Shown here in pieces: positions 45,259-56,639 of a stretch of 64,000 bases of DNA. Location: the NCBI GenBank assembly GCA_037893245.1, contig JBAIAA010000102.1, positions 62,001 through 126,000 on the forward strand. Reading direction: 5' to 3'. How positions within the stretch are numbered: the stretch's first letter is position 1; each line of letters starts with the position of its first letter. A program made the translations under genes and the position numbers. The stretch comes from Crossaster papposus (Eukaryota; Echinodermata; Asteroidea; Velatida; Solasteridae). The notes below the pieces were generated by a model. It did not search any database. It was not told the origin of the DNA and was given only the letters and a program-made list of their open reading frames with translations.

Positions 45259-48200
45259 GTGTTGGATTGAGCAGCAAGTCATAAAGAGTTCAGTTGGACC
45301 TTTGGATTGAGCAGGCAAGGCCTGAGGAACCACTAGACAGTTAGGGTTAATGTACCGGTAGGAACCTTTCCCATCCTTGCAGATTCTAGCACGTAAACTC
45401 TACACTCAAACTTTTGGACTTTGATTATAACACTTTGAGGTTCTAAGACGTGTTGGATTGAGCAGTAAGTCATAATGAGTTCAGTTGGACCTTTGGATTG
45501 AGCAGGCAAGGCCTGAGGAACCACTACACGGTTAGGGTTAATGTACCGGTATAAACCTTTCCCATCCTTGCAGATTCTAACACGTAAACTCTTCACTTAA
45601 ACTGTTGGGCTTTGATTATAATACTTTGAGGTTCTAAGATGTGTTGGATTGAGCAGTAAGTCACAATGAGTTCAGTTGGACCTTTGGATTGAGCAGGCAA
45701 GACCTGAGGAACCACTAGACGGTTAGGGTTAATGTACCAGAGGAACCTTTCCCATCCTTGCAGATTCTAGCACGTAAACTCTACACTCAAACTGTTGGGC
45801 TTTGATTATAATACTTTGAGGTCCTAAGACGTGTTGGATTGAGCAGTAATTCATAATGAGTTCAGTTGGACCTTTGGATTGAGCAGGCAAGACCTGAGGA
45901 ACCACTAGACGGTTAGGGTTAATGTACCGGTAGGAACCTTTCTCATCTTTGCAGATTCTAGCACGTAAACTCTACACTTAAACTGTTGGGCTTTGATTTA
46001 TAATACTTTAAGGTCCTAAGACGTGTTGGATTAAGCAGTAAGTCATAATGAGTTCAGTTGGACCTTTGGATTGAGCAGGCAAGGCCTGAGGAACCACTAG
46101 ACGGTTAGGGTTAATGTACCGGTAGAAACCTTTCCCATCCTTGGAGATTCTAGCACGTAAACTCTACACCTAAACTGTTGGACTTTGATTATAATACTTT
46201 GAGGTCCTAAGACGTGTTGGATTGAGCAGCAAGTCATAATGAGTTCAGTTGGACGTTTGGATTGAGTAGGCAAGGCCTGAGGAACCACTAGACGGTTAGG
46301 GTTAATGTACCGGTAGGAACCTTTCTCATCTTTGCAGATTCTAGCACGTAAACTCCACACTCAAACTGTTGGACTTTGATTATAATACTTTGAGGTCCTA
46401 AGACGTGTTGGATTGAGCAGTAATTCATAATGAGTTCACTTGGACCTTTGGATTGAGCAGGCAAGACCTGAGGAACCACTAGACGGTTAGGGTTAATGTA
46501 CCGGTAGGAACCTTTCCCATCTTTGCAGATTCTAGCACGTAAACTCTACACTCAAACTGTTGGGCTTTGATTATAATACTTTGAGGTCCTAAGACGTGTT
46601 GAATTGAGCAGCAAGTCATAATGAGTTCAGTTGGACCTTTGGATTGAGCAGGCAAGGCCTGAGGAACCACTAGACAGTTAGGGTTAATGTACCGGTAAGA
46701 ACCTTTCTCATCTTTGCAGATTCTAGCACGTAAACTCCACACTCAAACTGTTGAACTTTGATTATAATACTTTGAGGTCCTAAGACGTGTTGGATTGAGC
46801 AGTAATTCATAATGAGTTCACTTGGACCTTTGGATTGAGCAGGCAAGGCCTGAAGAACCACTAGACGGTTAGGGTTAATGTACCGGTAGGAACCTTTCCC
46901 ATCCTTGCAGATTCTAGCACGTAAACTCTACACCCAAACTGTTGGACTTTGATTATAATACTTTGAGGTCCTAAGACGTGTTGGATTGAGCAGTAAGTCA
47001 TAATGAGTTCAGTTGGACCTTTGGATTGAGCAGGCAAGGCATGAGGAACCACTAGACGGTTAGGGTTAATGTACCGGTAGAAACCTTTCCCATCCTTGGA
47101 GATTCTAGCACGTAAACTCTACACCTAAACTGTTGGACTTTGATTATAATACTTTGAGGTCCTAAGACGTGTTGGATTGAGCAGCAAGTCATAATGAGTT
47201 CAGTTGGACGTTTGGATTGAGTAGGCAAGGCCTGAGGAACCACTAGACGGTTAGGGTTAATGTACCGGTAGGAACCTTTCTCATCTTTGCAGATTCTAGC
47301 ACGTAAACTCCACACTCAAACTGTTGGACTTTGATTATAATACTTTGAGGTCCTAAGACGTGTTGGATTGAGCAGTAATTCATAATGAGTTCACTTGGAC
47401 CTTTGGATTGAGCAGGCAAGGCCTGAGGAACCACTAGACGGTTAGGGTTAATGTACCGGTAGGAACCTTTCCCATCTTTGCAGATTCTAGCACGTAAACT
47501 CTACACTCAAACTGTTGGGCTTTGATTATAATACTTCGAGGTCCTAAGACGTGTTGAATTGAGCAGTAAGTCATAATGAGTTCAGTTGGACCTTTGGATT
47601 GAGCAGGCAAGGCCTGAGGAACCACTAGACAGTTAGGGTTAATGTACCGGTAAGAACCTTTCTCATCTTTGCAGATTCTAGCACGTAAACTCCACACTCA
47701 AACTGTTGAACTTTGATTATAATACTTTGAGGTCCTAAGACGTGTTGGATTGAGCAGTAATTCATAATGAGTTCACTTGGACCTTTGGATTGAGCAGGCA
47801 AGGCCTGAAGAACCACTAGACGGTTAGGGTTAATGTACCGGTAGGAACCTTTCCCATCCTTGCAGATTCTAGCACGTAAACTCTACACCCAAACTGTTGG
47901 ACTTTGATTATAATACTTTGAGGTCCTAAGACATGTTGGATTGAGCAGCAAGTCATATTGAGTTCAGTTGGACGTTTGGATTGAGCAGGCAAGGCCTGAG
48001 GAACCACTAGACGGTCAGGGTTAATGTACCGGTAGGAACCTTTCCCATCCTTGCAGATTCTAGCACGTAAACTCTACACTCAAACTGTTGGGTTTTGATT
48101 ATAATACTTTGAGGTCCTAAGACGTGTTGGATTGAGCAGTAAGTCATAATGAGTTCAGTTGGACCTTTGGATTGAGCAGGCAAGACCTGAGGAATCACTA

Positions 48201-48386
48201 GACGGTTAGGGTTAATGTACCGGTAGGAACCTTTCTCATCTTTGCAGATTCTAGCATGTAAACTCTACACTCAAACTTTTGGACTTTGATGTCCTAAGAC
48301 GTGTTGGATTGAGCAGTACATGTAAGTCATAACGCGGGACCTTTTCCATCCTTGCAGATTCTAGCACGTAAACTCTACACTCAAAC
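45259..48386. repeat. 191-bp satellite array with 955-bp higher-order repeat
   Basis: About 16.4 head-to-tail monomers of 191 bp. Typical unit words: GTTGGATTGAGCAGTAAGTC, TGGACCTTTGGATTGAGCAG, GGTTAGGGTTAATGTACC, GATTCTAGCACGTAAACTC. Diagnostic variants recur at a spacing of five monomers (955 bp): the unit at 46097-46360 is repeated at 47052-47315, 46479-46742 at 47434-47697, and 46670-46861 at 47625-47816. The open frames on the - strand are a by-product of the repeat. Confidence 0.95.
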
Positions 48387-48962
48387 ACTACTCTTTCGTC
48401 ATTTCATCTTAACATAATCTGGCAAAAGTTTTAATATTCGGGGCTGGAGGGATCTGACATGGACAACTAAATCAAAATCCGCTTCACCCTCGTGGCGCGC
48501 ATGGGTGAAGCTTCAGAAGAAACGAACCTTCCCAGGCATTTCAAATAATTTATAATTAAACAGTCGATGTATTAAACTCCAGACGTTTTTTTATTATCTG
48601 TGGCAGATTGCAGACTTGTAATTTTAATCCACACAATAATTTCAAACAATATTAACGTCCTAGGACTGTCACAAACATGCAAGATAAAAATCCCTTAGGT
48701 TATCTGATTATGTTGTCTGTGCTGTCACCCCTCAAATTTTTTATTTTTTTTAAATGTACGTGACTAAACCCACTGCTGAATTAATTTACGATTCCATCGA
48801 CCCAAACCAAAACATGGTTTTTAAACCTCATATCTGCAGAAGTATGGCTTCCATTGTATTTTGCGGGCTGGGGACATCTGCGGTCGGCGATTTTTACTAC
48901 ATTTCGTGTTAGCTCACTCAAAGGATTTAGTTCGTTGAACCTTTTTTTATTTGGGATTAAGA
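48387..48962. other. Between satellite and minisatellite, no gene seen
   Basis: AT-rich; no repeat or exon recognised apart from the chance frame that runs through the neighbouring minisatellite. Confidence 0.4.
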
Positions 48963-49240
48963 CGTGCCATTGTAGGCGTGCCATTGTAGGCGTGCCATTG
49001 TAGGCGTGCCATTGTAGGCGTGCCATTGTAGGCGTGCCATTGTAGGCGTGCCATTGTAGGCGTGCCATTGTAGGCGTGCCATTGTAGGCGTGCCATTGTA
49101 GGCGTGCCATTGTAGGCGTGCCATTGTAGGCGTGCCATTGTAGGCGTGCCATTGTAGGCGTGCCATTGTAGGCGTGCCATTGTAGGCGTGCCATTGTAGG
49201 CGTGCCATTGTAGGCGTGCCATTGTAGGCGTGCCATTGTG
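48963..49240. repeat. 14-bp minisatellite, about 20 near-perfect copies
   Basis: Unit CGTGCCATTGTAGG, 19 full copies plus a partial one, with no interruptions seen. Because 14 is not a multiple of 3 and the unit has no stop on the - strand, all three - frames are open and encode the same 14-residue repeat (MARLQWHAYNGTPT). Confidence 0.95.
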
Positions 49241-49744
49241 GGGAGCGGCAAGTCAATTCATTACGCGTCATACGGCCACAACTTAATCGGTACTTGTCGA
49301 CAATCATTGCTTGCTAGCAATCACTACTCTCGAGTATGTATTGCTACTCGGGCTGGCACGAGTAATCAAATAGTTTAAAAAATGCGAGTAGTGCTACAAG
49401 CAGCAAAATATGATCACGATTAGGCGAGTACTCAAGTTACTTGCCCAGCACTATTATATTAGCTACCTGTATGCCACTTGAGTGAGGTACATGTACCGTA
49501 TTACACAAATTGTATTCTTCACCAAACTTATTAATACTGCACTGGTACATGTACCAGCAACAAAACAAATGAACTCATTTGTACTAATTAATACTAATTC
49601 AATACCAGCAAAGTTACAGGGAAACAAAATCCCTCCCTGGATTAAATTTAATTAATTAATATTTACTGGTATCGGTACCTTCAGAAGAGCTCGAGGCAGA
49701 TGTCATATCATGTTCCGGTAGGTGCACACATTATGTCAGCAATT

Positions 49745-49880
49745 ATCAGCACCCCCTCTCCCCTTTCCCCTCCCTCTGCCTGCCTCCCTCCGCCTCCCTC
49801 CGCCTCCCTCTGCCTCCCTCCCCCTCCCTCTCCCTCTTCCCCCTCTCCCTCCTCCCACCCCCCCCCCCCCCCAAAAAAAA
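49745..49880. repeat. Polypyrimidine low-complexity tract
   Basis: CCCTCTCCCCTCC-type repeats ending in a C run and an A run. Pro/Leu-rich open frames here are artefacts. Confidence 0.85.
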
Positions 49881-50076
49881 AGGCTTCAAAGCTTTTGTTC
49901 TAAAGGTATCTACAATTTTTTGACAAATTTTATGTACATATGTATACTGTACATATTATACAATTTATTTTCTAACATACTTTATCGGTATAGGGTAGGT
50001 TGCATGGACAAGGCAGAAACGACTCAATACACTTTGTAATCTTTAGTCTTACACTCTAGCATGCCTAGAGACTTTA

Positions 50077-50300
50077 GCCCTGTTCGCACTGGACTTTTTT
50101 TGATAAAACGTACCGAGACGATGGGTACTTTTCCCATTTTAAGTCCAGTGCGGACAGCCTAGGACGTTTTCCTCTCAGGTACATGTACTTCTCCCGAGTC
50201 CAATGGCTACTTCTACCGGCCAACTGCTGCCCGGTTAAACTTCCCAGGTCACTTTTCCCTAGACGATAAGTCCAGTGCGAACAGCGCGTGTCGGTAAAAG
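50077..50300 (+). mobile_element. Family L element (GTTCGCACT type), copy 1
   Basis: GCCCTGTTCGCACTGGACTT at the left and CCAGTGCGAACAGCGCG at the right are inverted; inside AAGTCCAGTGCGGACAG. Further copies at 51605-51833 and 52125-52639. Confidence 0.65.
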
Positions 50301-51052
50301 ACCAAGGCTGCTGTGCAGTCATGTGTACAATCTGGCGCAAGAAGAAGTGAGACGCCAGTAACACCGGCATCAAGGGGTTACCTGATGTGAAATGTGTTAT
50401 TTTTATATAATGACATTTCAATAAATTCATTTTGATGTAATAACTACACAAATTATTAATAGGTTTTCCCAGCTGATGTACACCTTCTGGGATTTTTTGT
50501 TAATGAGGGTAATAAAGAATTGATGAAATGAAAAGTGTCTGTTGCCTAAATCTAACCCAAATAAACCCACAGACTTTCACCAAAGGTCAATGATGTGTTC
50601 TTTTTTTAGTTCAAGTCCATTATAATACACGTAATCCTATCAGGAAATGACAATCTGTGTACGTATAAAGAATGAAGTTAGTGCTATTTACAGAAATGTA
50701 CCTCAAGTACCCGTAATGTACAATGTACATAAACGGATGTGCGTACATTTTACACTTCAAGGCTTCCTGATGACTAACGAAATCTCTTACTCGGATAAAA
50801 GTGCTTTATAATTGGGATAAGTACATTGTGATAAAATATTGCAACCCAGTGTAAAATTGCACAAACGTACATTATTCACATACATTTTCAAGACTAAGTA
50901 ATTTTAACAAAATTAAAACAAAAATTCCGGCAGTCTTGTTTTTAAACGTTACTTTGTTGTTTTCTTTCAGGAAACCTCCACATGAATAAAATATATATCG
51001 TACAATGTAGGCCTACCGATAAATCAATTTTTGTTGGCAAATGCCTTGTGCC

Positions 51053-51290
51053 CTGGGGTCCAATGGTTAAGGTGTTTGACTCATGCAAGATGGTACACAG
51101 GTTCGAATCTTAAAGGGGAACATACTGCTTGTGTTTTTAGGCAAGATACTTTACTGCAATTGCCTATCTCCACCCAAGAGTATAAATGGGGATCTGTTAA
51201 GGTAGAAATCAAATTGCACTGATTTTGAGCTGTTGCGGAATTGGTCTCATTCCTAATAAACAGGGATAATAATTGTAAGCAAAATTCAAT
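51053..51290 (+). repeat. tRNA-derived SINE
   Basis: GGGGTCCAATGGTTAAGGTG (A-box region) and CACAGGTTCGAATCTT (B box) are followed by a body with AGGCAAGATACTTTACTGCA and CTCCACCCAAGAGTATAAAT, of the kind seen in many marine-invertebrate SINEs (recollection). The likely end is near AATAAACAGGGATAATAATT. Confidence 0.6.
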
Positions 51291-51424
51291 AGGGTCTGAT
51301 AGGGTCATATGGCACCTGTCTACATGCAATCGACTCGACCACTTTGTAACCGCGTCCTTTCCAATTCAGCTTCTCGGCTGCCAGTAAGGACGATTAGCCC
51401 CCTAATTTAAATAAATTTTATTGA

Positions 51425-51943
51425 CACAACTTGACGTCAAAACTTATGTAGTATTGTGTTCTGGCCTTTATTTTAACCCTAACTACCCCAAACTCCAACT
51501 GAAGGTTTCGGCAGGTTTGTTACTAAACATTTGTAACTCGGTACAAAAGGACCACATAGACCCTGTTGAATTCTTTGAGGTTCAGAGCAGAAAGGCATAC
51601 ATGTAAGCCCTGTTCGCACTAGACTTTTTTGGATAAAACTTACCGAGACGATGGGTACTTTTCCTATTTTAGGTCCAGTGCGGACAGCCTAGGACGTTTT
51701 CCTCTCAGTTACTTTTCCCGAGTCCAGTGGTTACTTTTACCGGCCAACTGCTGCCCGGGAAAACTTCCCAGGTAACTTTTCCCTAGACGATAAGTCCAGT
51801 GCGAACAGCGCGAGTCGGTAAAAGCGGCTTAGGAAAACGTACATCCGGCCTCCGAGTGCGATTTCATGCTACACAAGACACCGCGCATGCACTCTTTGCA
51901 TTGTTTACGTGCGGACGCTGATGCATGGACATCGCATCGTGAT
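51425..51943 (+). repeat. 519-bp tandem duplication, unit 1
   Basis: CACAACTTGACGTCAAAACT to ATCGCATCGTGAT; virtually identical to the next unit (one difference seen, TTCCTATTTT against TTCTTATTTT). Contains family L sequence from 51605. Confidence 0.9.
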
Positions 51944-52466
51944 CACAACTTGACGTCAAAACTTATGTAGTATTGTGTTCTGGCCTTTATTTTAACCCTA
52001 ACTACCCCAAACTCCAACTGAAGGTTTCGGCAGGTTTGTTACTAAACATTTGTAACTCGGTACAAAAGGACCACATAGACCCTGTTGAATTCTTTGAGGT
52101 TCAGAGCAGAAAGGCATACATGTAAGCCCTGTTCGCACTAGACTTTTTTGGATAAAACTTACCGAGACGATGGGTACTTTTCTTATTTTAGGTCCAGTGC
52201 GGACAGCCTAGGACGTTTTCCTCTCAGTTACTTTTCCCGAGTCCAGTGGTTACTTTTACCGGCCAACTGCTGCCCGGGAAAACTTCCCAGGTAACTTTTC
52301 CCTAGACGATAAGTCCAGTGCGAACAGCGCGAGTCGGTAAAAGCGGCTTAGGAAAACGTACATCCGGCCTCCGAGTGCGATTTCATGCTACACAAGACAC
52401 CGCGCATGCACTCTTTGCATTGTTTACGTGCGGACGCTGATGCATGGACATCGCATCGTGATCACA
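51944..52466 (+). repeat. 519-bp tandem duplication, unit 2
   Basis: Starts at the second CACAACTTGACGTCAAAACT and ends at the second ATCGTGATCACA. Together with the continuation to 52639 it contains a complete family L element. Confidence 0.9.
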
Positions 52467-52639
52467 TTCGCCTTCATGAGTCATTACACTGACAGCTCGG
52501 CTACTTCTCCTGCGGTCTCGGTAAAATTTTCCCGTGTCGAAAGTCCAAGTGCGAACAGTGGTAACATTTGACCATTTCTTATTTTACCACCGTCTCAGTA
52601 AAACCTTCCCCAAAAAAAGTCAAGTGCGAACACGGCTTT
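52125..52639 (+). mobile_element. Family L element, complete copy (about 515 bp)
   Basis: AAGCCCTGTTCGCACTAGAC at the left, GTCAAGTGCGAACACGGCTT at the right, flanked by TA. Subterminal inverted words: CTTACCGAGACGATGG / CCACCGTCTCAGTAA. Non-coding. Confidence 0.65.
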
Positions 52640-52724
52640 AGACTTGTACAAATAAAATTGGAGTTTGGGGGAATGCACAGGCATTTATTTGTGGGTGAGC
52701 TCAGGCTGGTCATGGCACAAAGTT

Positions 52725-52935
52725 GCCTGCTAATTCGAACTGGATCCAACAATGTTTTATTTGTTGTTGGATCTAACTTGGCGTTATTTACCTGTAACCC
52801 AACAGAATGCGATCCTGAATGCGTTCTGGAATATATCAATATCTTGCCGGCTACATAAAAGCAATACAATGTAGGTTCCTGAACTGAAATGTCAACTGGT
52901 TGGACCTTAGGTGGATTCAGCAGGATTAGGGTTAA
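52725..52935 (-). mobile_element. Element K, copy 2 (inverted)
   Basis: On the - strand TTAACCCTAATCCTGCTGAA, CAACCAGTTGACAT, GATCGCATTCTGTTGGGTTA and GTTGGATCC align with 44990-45230. A family B copy follows at the shared TTAA. Confidence 0.5.
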
Positions 52936-53324
52936 AGGTAGGATACACCATTTGCACATATCAACAAAAATTACTGCCGAAATATTAAGAAATATCTTAC
53001 TCATCTGAAAGTAAATAATGATTCTAGGCATCCAGCAAAATGATTGCGCTAGATATCCTTTAATTATTCTTAAACAAATTATTTTATAAAGAAAAATTCA
53101 CGATCGCCGTCCGGCGATCGCGAAAAAACACAAATAACATAAGAATAACTGCTCGGCGCCGGTTGAAAACAAATGCGGTTTTTCGTGCTCTTCTCGGCAT
53201 TCATGATTGTAAAACTACGAACAGGTTAGTTAAACGATATTTACTATAAAATACAACCCCCAAATCCACCTACATGTATTCATGATAATTCAAGCAATTA
53301 CCAATGGTGTATCCTACCTTTAAA
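52932..53324 (+). mobile_element. Family B element, copy 9 (full length, TTAA on both sides)
   Basis: TTAAAGGTAGGATACACCAT to ATGGTGTATCCTACCTTTAA; contains the perfect CGATCGCCGTCCGGCGATCG hairpin. A good family B reference. Confidence 0.85.
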
Positions 53325-53360
53325 GGGGAAGTTTAAGGTAAACAGAGTACTTCTACTTGC

Positions 53361-53483
53361 CTTCATTTTCTCCAGGTTGTTCTTCTTCTTTCCATTTGGC
53401 CGTCTCCGTCCAGACACTTCACAGTTGCAGAGCAATGCCAAGACCACCAGGCCGAGCAGCAGAGCTTGACCTCTGCCTGCCAT
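53361..53483 (-). CDS. First coding exon of an unknown secreted protein
   Basis: ATG at 53483-53481 in good context (A at -3, G at +4). Encodes MAGRGQALLLGLVVLALLC, a clear signal peptide, then NCEVSGRRRPNGKKKNNLEK and MK: a strongly basic N-terminus of a mature protein. The exon probably ends at AAG|GCAAGT (a GC-AG type donor) at 53361; otherwise the frame runs on into family B sequence. No further exon was recognised at lower coordinates, so the family is unknown. Confidence 0.45.
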
Positions 53484-54154
53484 TCTTCTTATCTTAGGCC
53501 ACAAACGACGCTGCCAAATGCAGCACGGCAAGACTGCAAAATGCTGTCGATTGTGTACTGTAATTAAAAGTAGATACCGGTAGGTTATTATTATTATGGG
53601 CTGGGGCTTTCCTTTTACATGTAATATTAATAAAATGCTTTCACCCTTTATCACAAAGCGTATACAATCACTCATGGTTGATGTGTTTGTGAACGTATTT
53701 TAAAGGTATCGTGCTTTAATCAACAGGTGCAAGAAGAAAAAAGTGAACATACAGTACATGCATTACAAATAAATAAAGATATTAAAGCCTGACTACAATA
53801 ATATTGTTTAAGCTGCTCAGTTAATTAACAATATTATTATACACCCACTTGCAGCTGCAATTAACCCTTCATAGTTTGTAACATAAAAGATGAAGATCAT
53901 TTCAAAATACGAAAACAATTCAAGATTTGTCAAATGGCTAATGTTTGAACACCACTATATTTTGTGTAACCTCCGCATCAGTTATAAAATCAACAAATTT
54001 ATAAATGGTAAATTCAATAATGGTATCAATGAACAACATAATTCAATTTTGAAAGTGAAATCTGGTATTGGTAGCTGCTTTGTCAATTAACACAAACGTA
54101 ATTGTAATTGCTTTTGTGGCAATAATCCATCCAAGTTCCCAATATAACTTCGTT

Positions 54155-54412
54155 CTAATGTTTGTCTTCGGTCAGTTCGTCAACTTTCAGATAGAGGAAC
54201 GTTGAGCTGATCAAGCAGAGTTCCTTCTTCCTCCCGCTGGTTTTCCTCTTAATTAAAAAAATATCCTTCAAAGCCTTGACATTCCAGTGTTCAATAACAT
54301 CTAAAGACAAAGCAGAAGAATCCTCTGAGGACATTGACAAAGTTATTTGAGAAAAAAACAATCTAAAACGCGACAGTAGAAATAGAAAAATGGCATCCGC
54401 CACGCGCGACAC
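54155..54412 (-). CDS. SAP-like reading frame, possible transposon-derived or unknown gene
   Basis: 85 codons on the - strand. From Met27: MSSEDSSALSLDVIEHWNVK, then ALKDIFLIKRKTSGRKKEL. W-x-V-x-x-L-K-D-x(L/F)...R...SGRK-x-EL fits a SAP domain like those at the N-termini of invertebrate YqaJ/transposon-associated proteins (recollection). The frame drifts after KKELC, suggesting a splice or decay there. Stops at 54155. Confidence 0.3.
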   Translation of the reverse strand: MSRVADAIFLFLLSRFRLFFSQITLSMSSEDSSALSLDVIEHWNVKALKDIFLIKRKTSGRKKELCLISSTFLYLKVDELTEDKH

Positions 54413-55496
54413 GAGTACGTTGCCAACGGCGACACCATTTGTTTATCTGCAATAACCCTTGACACTACCCATAGTGCACTGCGCGCGTGAGATGTCGAAG
54501 TGGCTTATTAAATACCACACTCCACAGTACATGATTTTTGTAAGGGATATCACAATAAAGATGGGCAAACAATGGGAAAAACAAAAGTAATAAATATTAC
54601 TGGTCAAAGACCTGTCTTCCCACATCAAATTGTGAAAATAAAACTATAAAATCTAAATTAAAACATTTACATTGCACATGACTTTATAAATATTAAACAA
54701 ACCAAAATACAATGTAGAACAAAACAAGACCATAGAGCAAGAGAGCAAGGAACCAAGACACGGCACATGCCTCATAATAAGTCAGGATAAAGCACACAAC
54801 CACTACAAATAATTAGCCTGGGCCTGGTTTTAACTTCGCTAATCAGCTTTAATAAGTAAACTGCATTAAGATTGCTGTACTACCTTTCTAGCCAAGATCC
54901 ACTTCAAATGCGTCTGCACAGAACGACATCAATTAAGAAACTGCTGACGTACGTGAACTTTCTTCACTAACGTAACATGTGTTTTGAAGATTTACTTTTG
55001 ACACAAAACGTGAATCATAAAATTACTAAACTTTCATGAGTCACACCGTATTTTTATGAATCCGAACTTCACTTGGAGCAGGCAAACCTAATTAAATTTT
55101 GTCGAACTTACTTAAACAAAGAAATTAGTAGTTGTCGTGATAACATTCTCGGTTGATAATTGTTTTTATGGTATGTTTTTTAATGGATGTATCCACATAG
55201 TTAGAAGTAAAATTAGGCCAATACAATTTATGACTGATAGGAAGTCTAACCACGAAATGTTATTAATTTCTTTTAGTTCACAGGAGGGCGGTGTTGCAAA
55301 TTATGTGCGCAGGAGTCAGCAGTGCCGGGGGTTGGCCTTTTTTGCTTTTTAATTCACTAGATAGAATATTGCACGATTGTGCGTATCAATATTATCGCCA
55401 GCAGTTGGAAGTTCTGAAAGAAATTTACCAACAAATAGCTCCCAAACCAGTACTTGATTACGATTGTTTACGACTGCCAAAACACACTCTATCATT
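54413..55496. other. Intergenic, nothing firm
   Basis: AT-rich; short GCGCGCG stretch near 54480. No exon supported. Confidence 0.35.
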
Positions 55497-55620
55497 GGCA
55501 GATCCAGGGGTGTCCAGGGGTCCGGACCCCCTTCAATTTGTATATATTGTTTTGTTTGTACATCTACTTACATGTATTATTATTATTATTATTATTATTA
55601 TTTCTTTTCGGCAATGAAAC
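55497..55620 (+). repeat. GGATCC-type element fragment and (ATT)n microsatellite
   Basis: GGCAGATCCAGGGGTGTCC followed by GGTCCGGACCCCC resembles the left part of family C. (ATT) runs about nine units at 55575-55604. Confidence 0.5.
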
Positions 55621-55659
55621 CGAGGATTCATCAAAAGCGCCCAAGGCACTGTAGCTCGT

Positions 55660-55985
55660 AAGCCTGAAGAAACCCGAGTAGGAGGATGAACAGAATGCCA
55701 GAAACGTACACCAGGGCGAACCCCTTCTCTTAGCGATAAGCGTAACTGGGTTCTTTTACGTGCGTGTCCTGGTTCAATATATACACAATACACACACACG
55801 GGACCAACGGCTTTACGTCCCATCCGAAGGACGAAGCAATAGTGGTCGAATTGCCTTGCTTAAGGACACACGTGTCGACATTAGTATCATGTACAGCGCC
55901 TCTTACGTCATGTGATGTCCAGTCCACCCCTCCCCCTCTCATCCGACACAGATTTACGCCCCTACTCATCTTGATTTGTCATGGC
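55660..55985 (-). repeat. Dispersed invertebrate repeat (CACACGGGACCAACGGCTTTACG type)
   Basis: Words GGGTTCTTTTACGTGCGTGTC, GGCTTTACGTCCCATCCGAA and AAGGACACACGTGTCG are ones I recall from high-copy repeats of several marine invertebrates. The open frame on the - strand is part of the repeat. Family name uncertain. Confidence 0.45.
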
Positions 55986-56081
55986 AACTGAGCAACATGC
56001 TGATTTTGGGACCAGTGTCACATTGTAAACTTATCATAAGGGAAATAAAAGAAAGAAAAAAGAAAAAACACGCATCGTTCC

Positions 56082-56114
56082 GTTAAACCATAGAGATAGT
56101 CTCTATGGTTAAAC
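56082..56114. repeat. Perfect small hairpin
   Basis: GTTAAACCATAGAGA and TCTCTATGGTTAAAC separated by three bases. Possible remnant of a foldback element. Confidence 0.6.
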
Positions 56115-56383
56115 GCGGTCACGGCGGTTCACGGGAATTCTAGAGGCTTCTAGTATAACCTGTGACTCTTATAAGTTCCGTCCGACAGGTTGCATTTTAT
56201 TTATTTATTTTATAAACTAAGCTATCAAAAATGTAAACGGTAAATTTGCTTTGGTGAAATACGTTTTGAGGCACTCAGATCGATGTATGTTTTGGGACTA
56301 ATTTTATCGTGAAAAAAACTTTCAGCAATAATAAACAGATCGGAAAATGCTTATGCACCCTGGCAGGCGGGAATTTGTCCTTC

Positions 56384-56400
56384 GCGCATGCGCGGTTTTA
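56384..56400. promoter_or_regulatory. NRF-1-type palindrome
   Basis: CGCGCATGCGCGG is a near-consensus NRF-1 site in AT-rich DNA. No gene start can be tied to it. Confidence 0.25.
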
Positions 56401-56639
56401 ACTACGTATGGCGTACGTGCAAAAATGAACGTTCTTCGCTCTGCTAATTACTCAAACAAAATTGCAAACAAGTGACGTTTCTTTTTCGATTCAAAGCTGT
56501 GTACTGTACGGGGAATTCGATTGTGACCCACACTGTACCCCCTTTCTATTGTACCCCACATTCTTAACTAAGGTTGCATTGTAATACGATGAAAAGAACC
56601 CCCCACCCCCGGACGCTGGGTCGAATAAACAATATTTAA

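Noticed and set aside
45333-48198. A series of 63- and 87-codon - strand frames that look like a protein family
   Set aside because: They are periodic by-products of the 191-bp satellite; 191 is not a multiple of 3 and the frames begin and end at fixed points in each monomer.
48963-49240. CRISPR-like direct repeat array
   Set aside because: Units are contiguous with no unique spacers and the genome is animal.
48781-49307. Frames of 91-156 codons with a perfect 14-residue repeat
   Set aside because: Generated by the 14-bp minisatellite; open in three frames, no promoter or start context, no non-repeat domain.
49700-50039. Proline/leucine-rich frames
   Set aside because: Translation of a polypyrimidine low-complexity tract.
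52579-53031. 150-codon - strand frame
   Set aside because: Crosses family L, element K and family B sequence; contains no recognisable domain.
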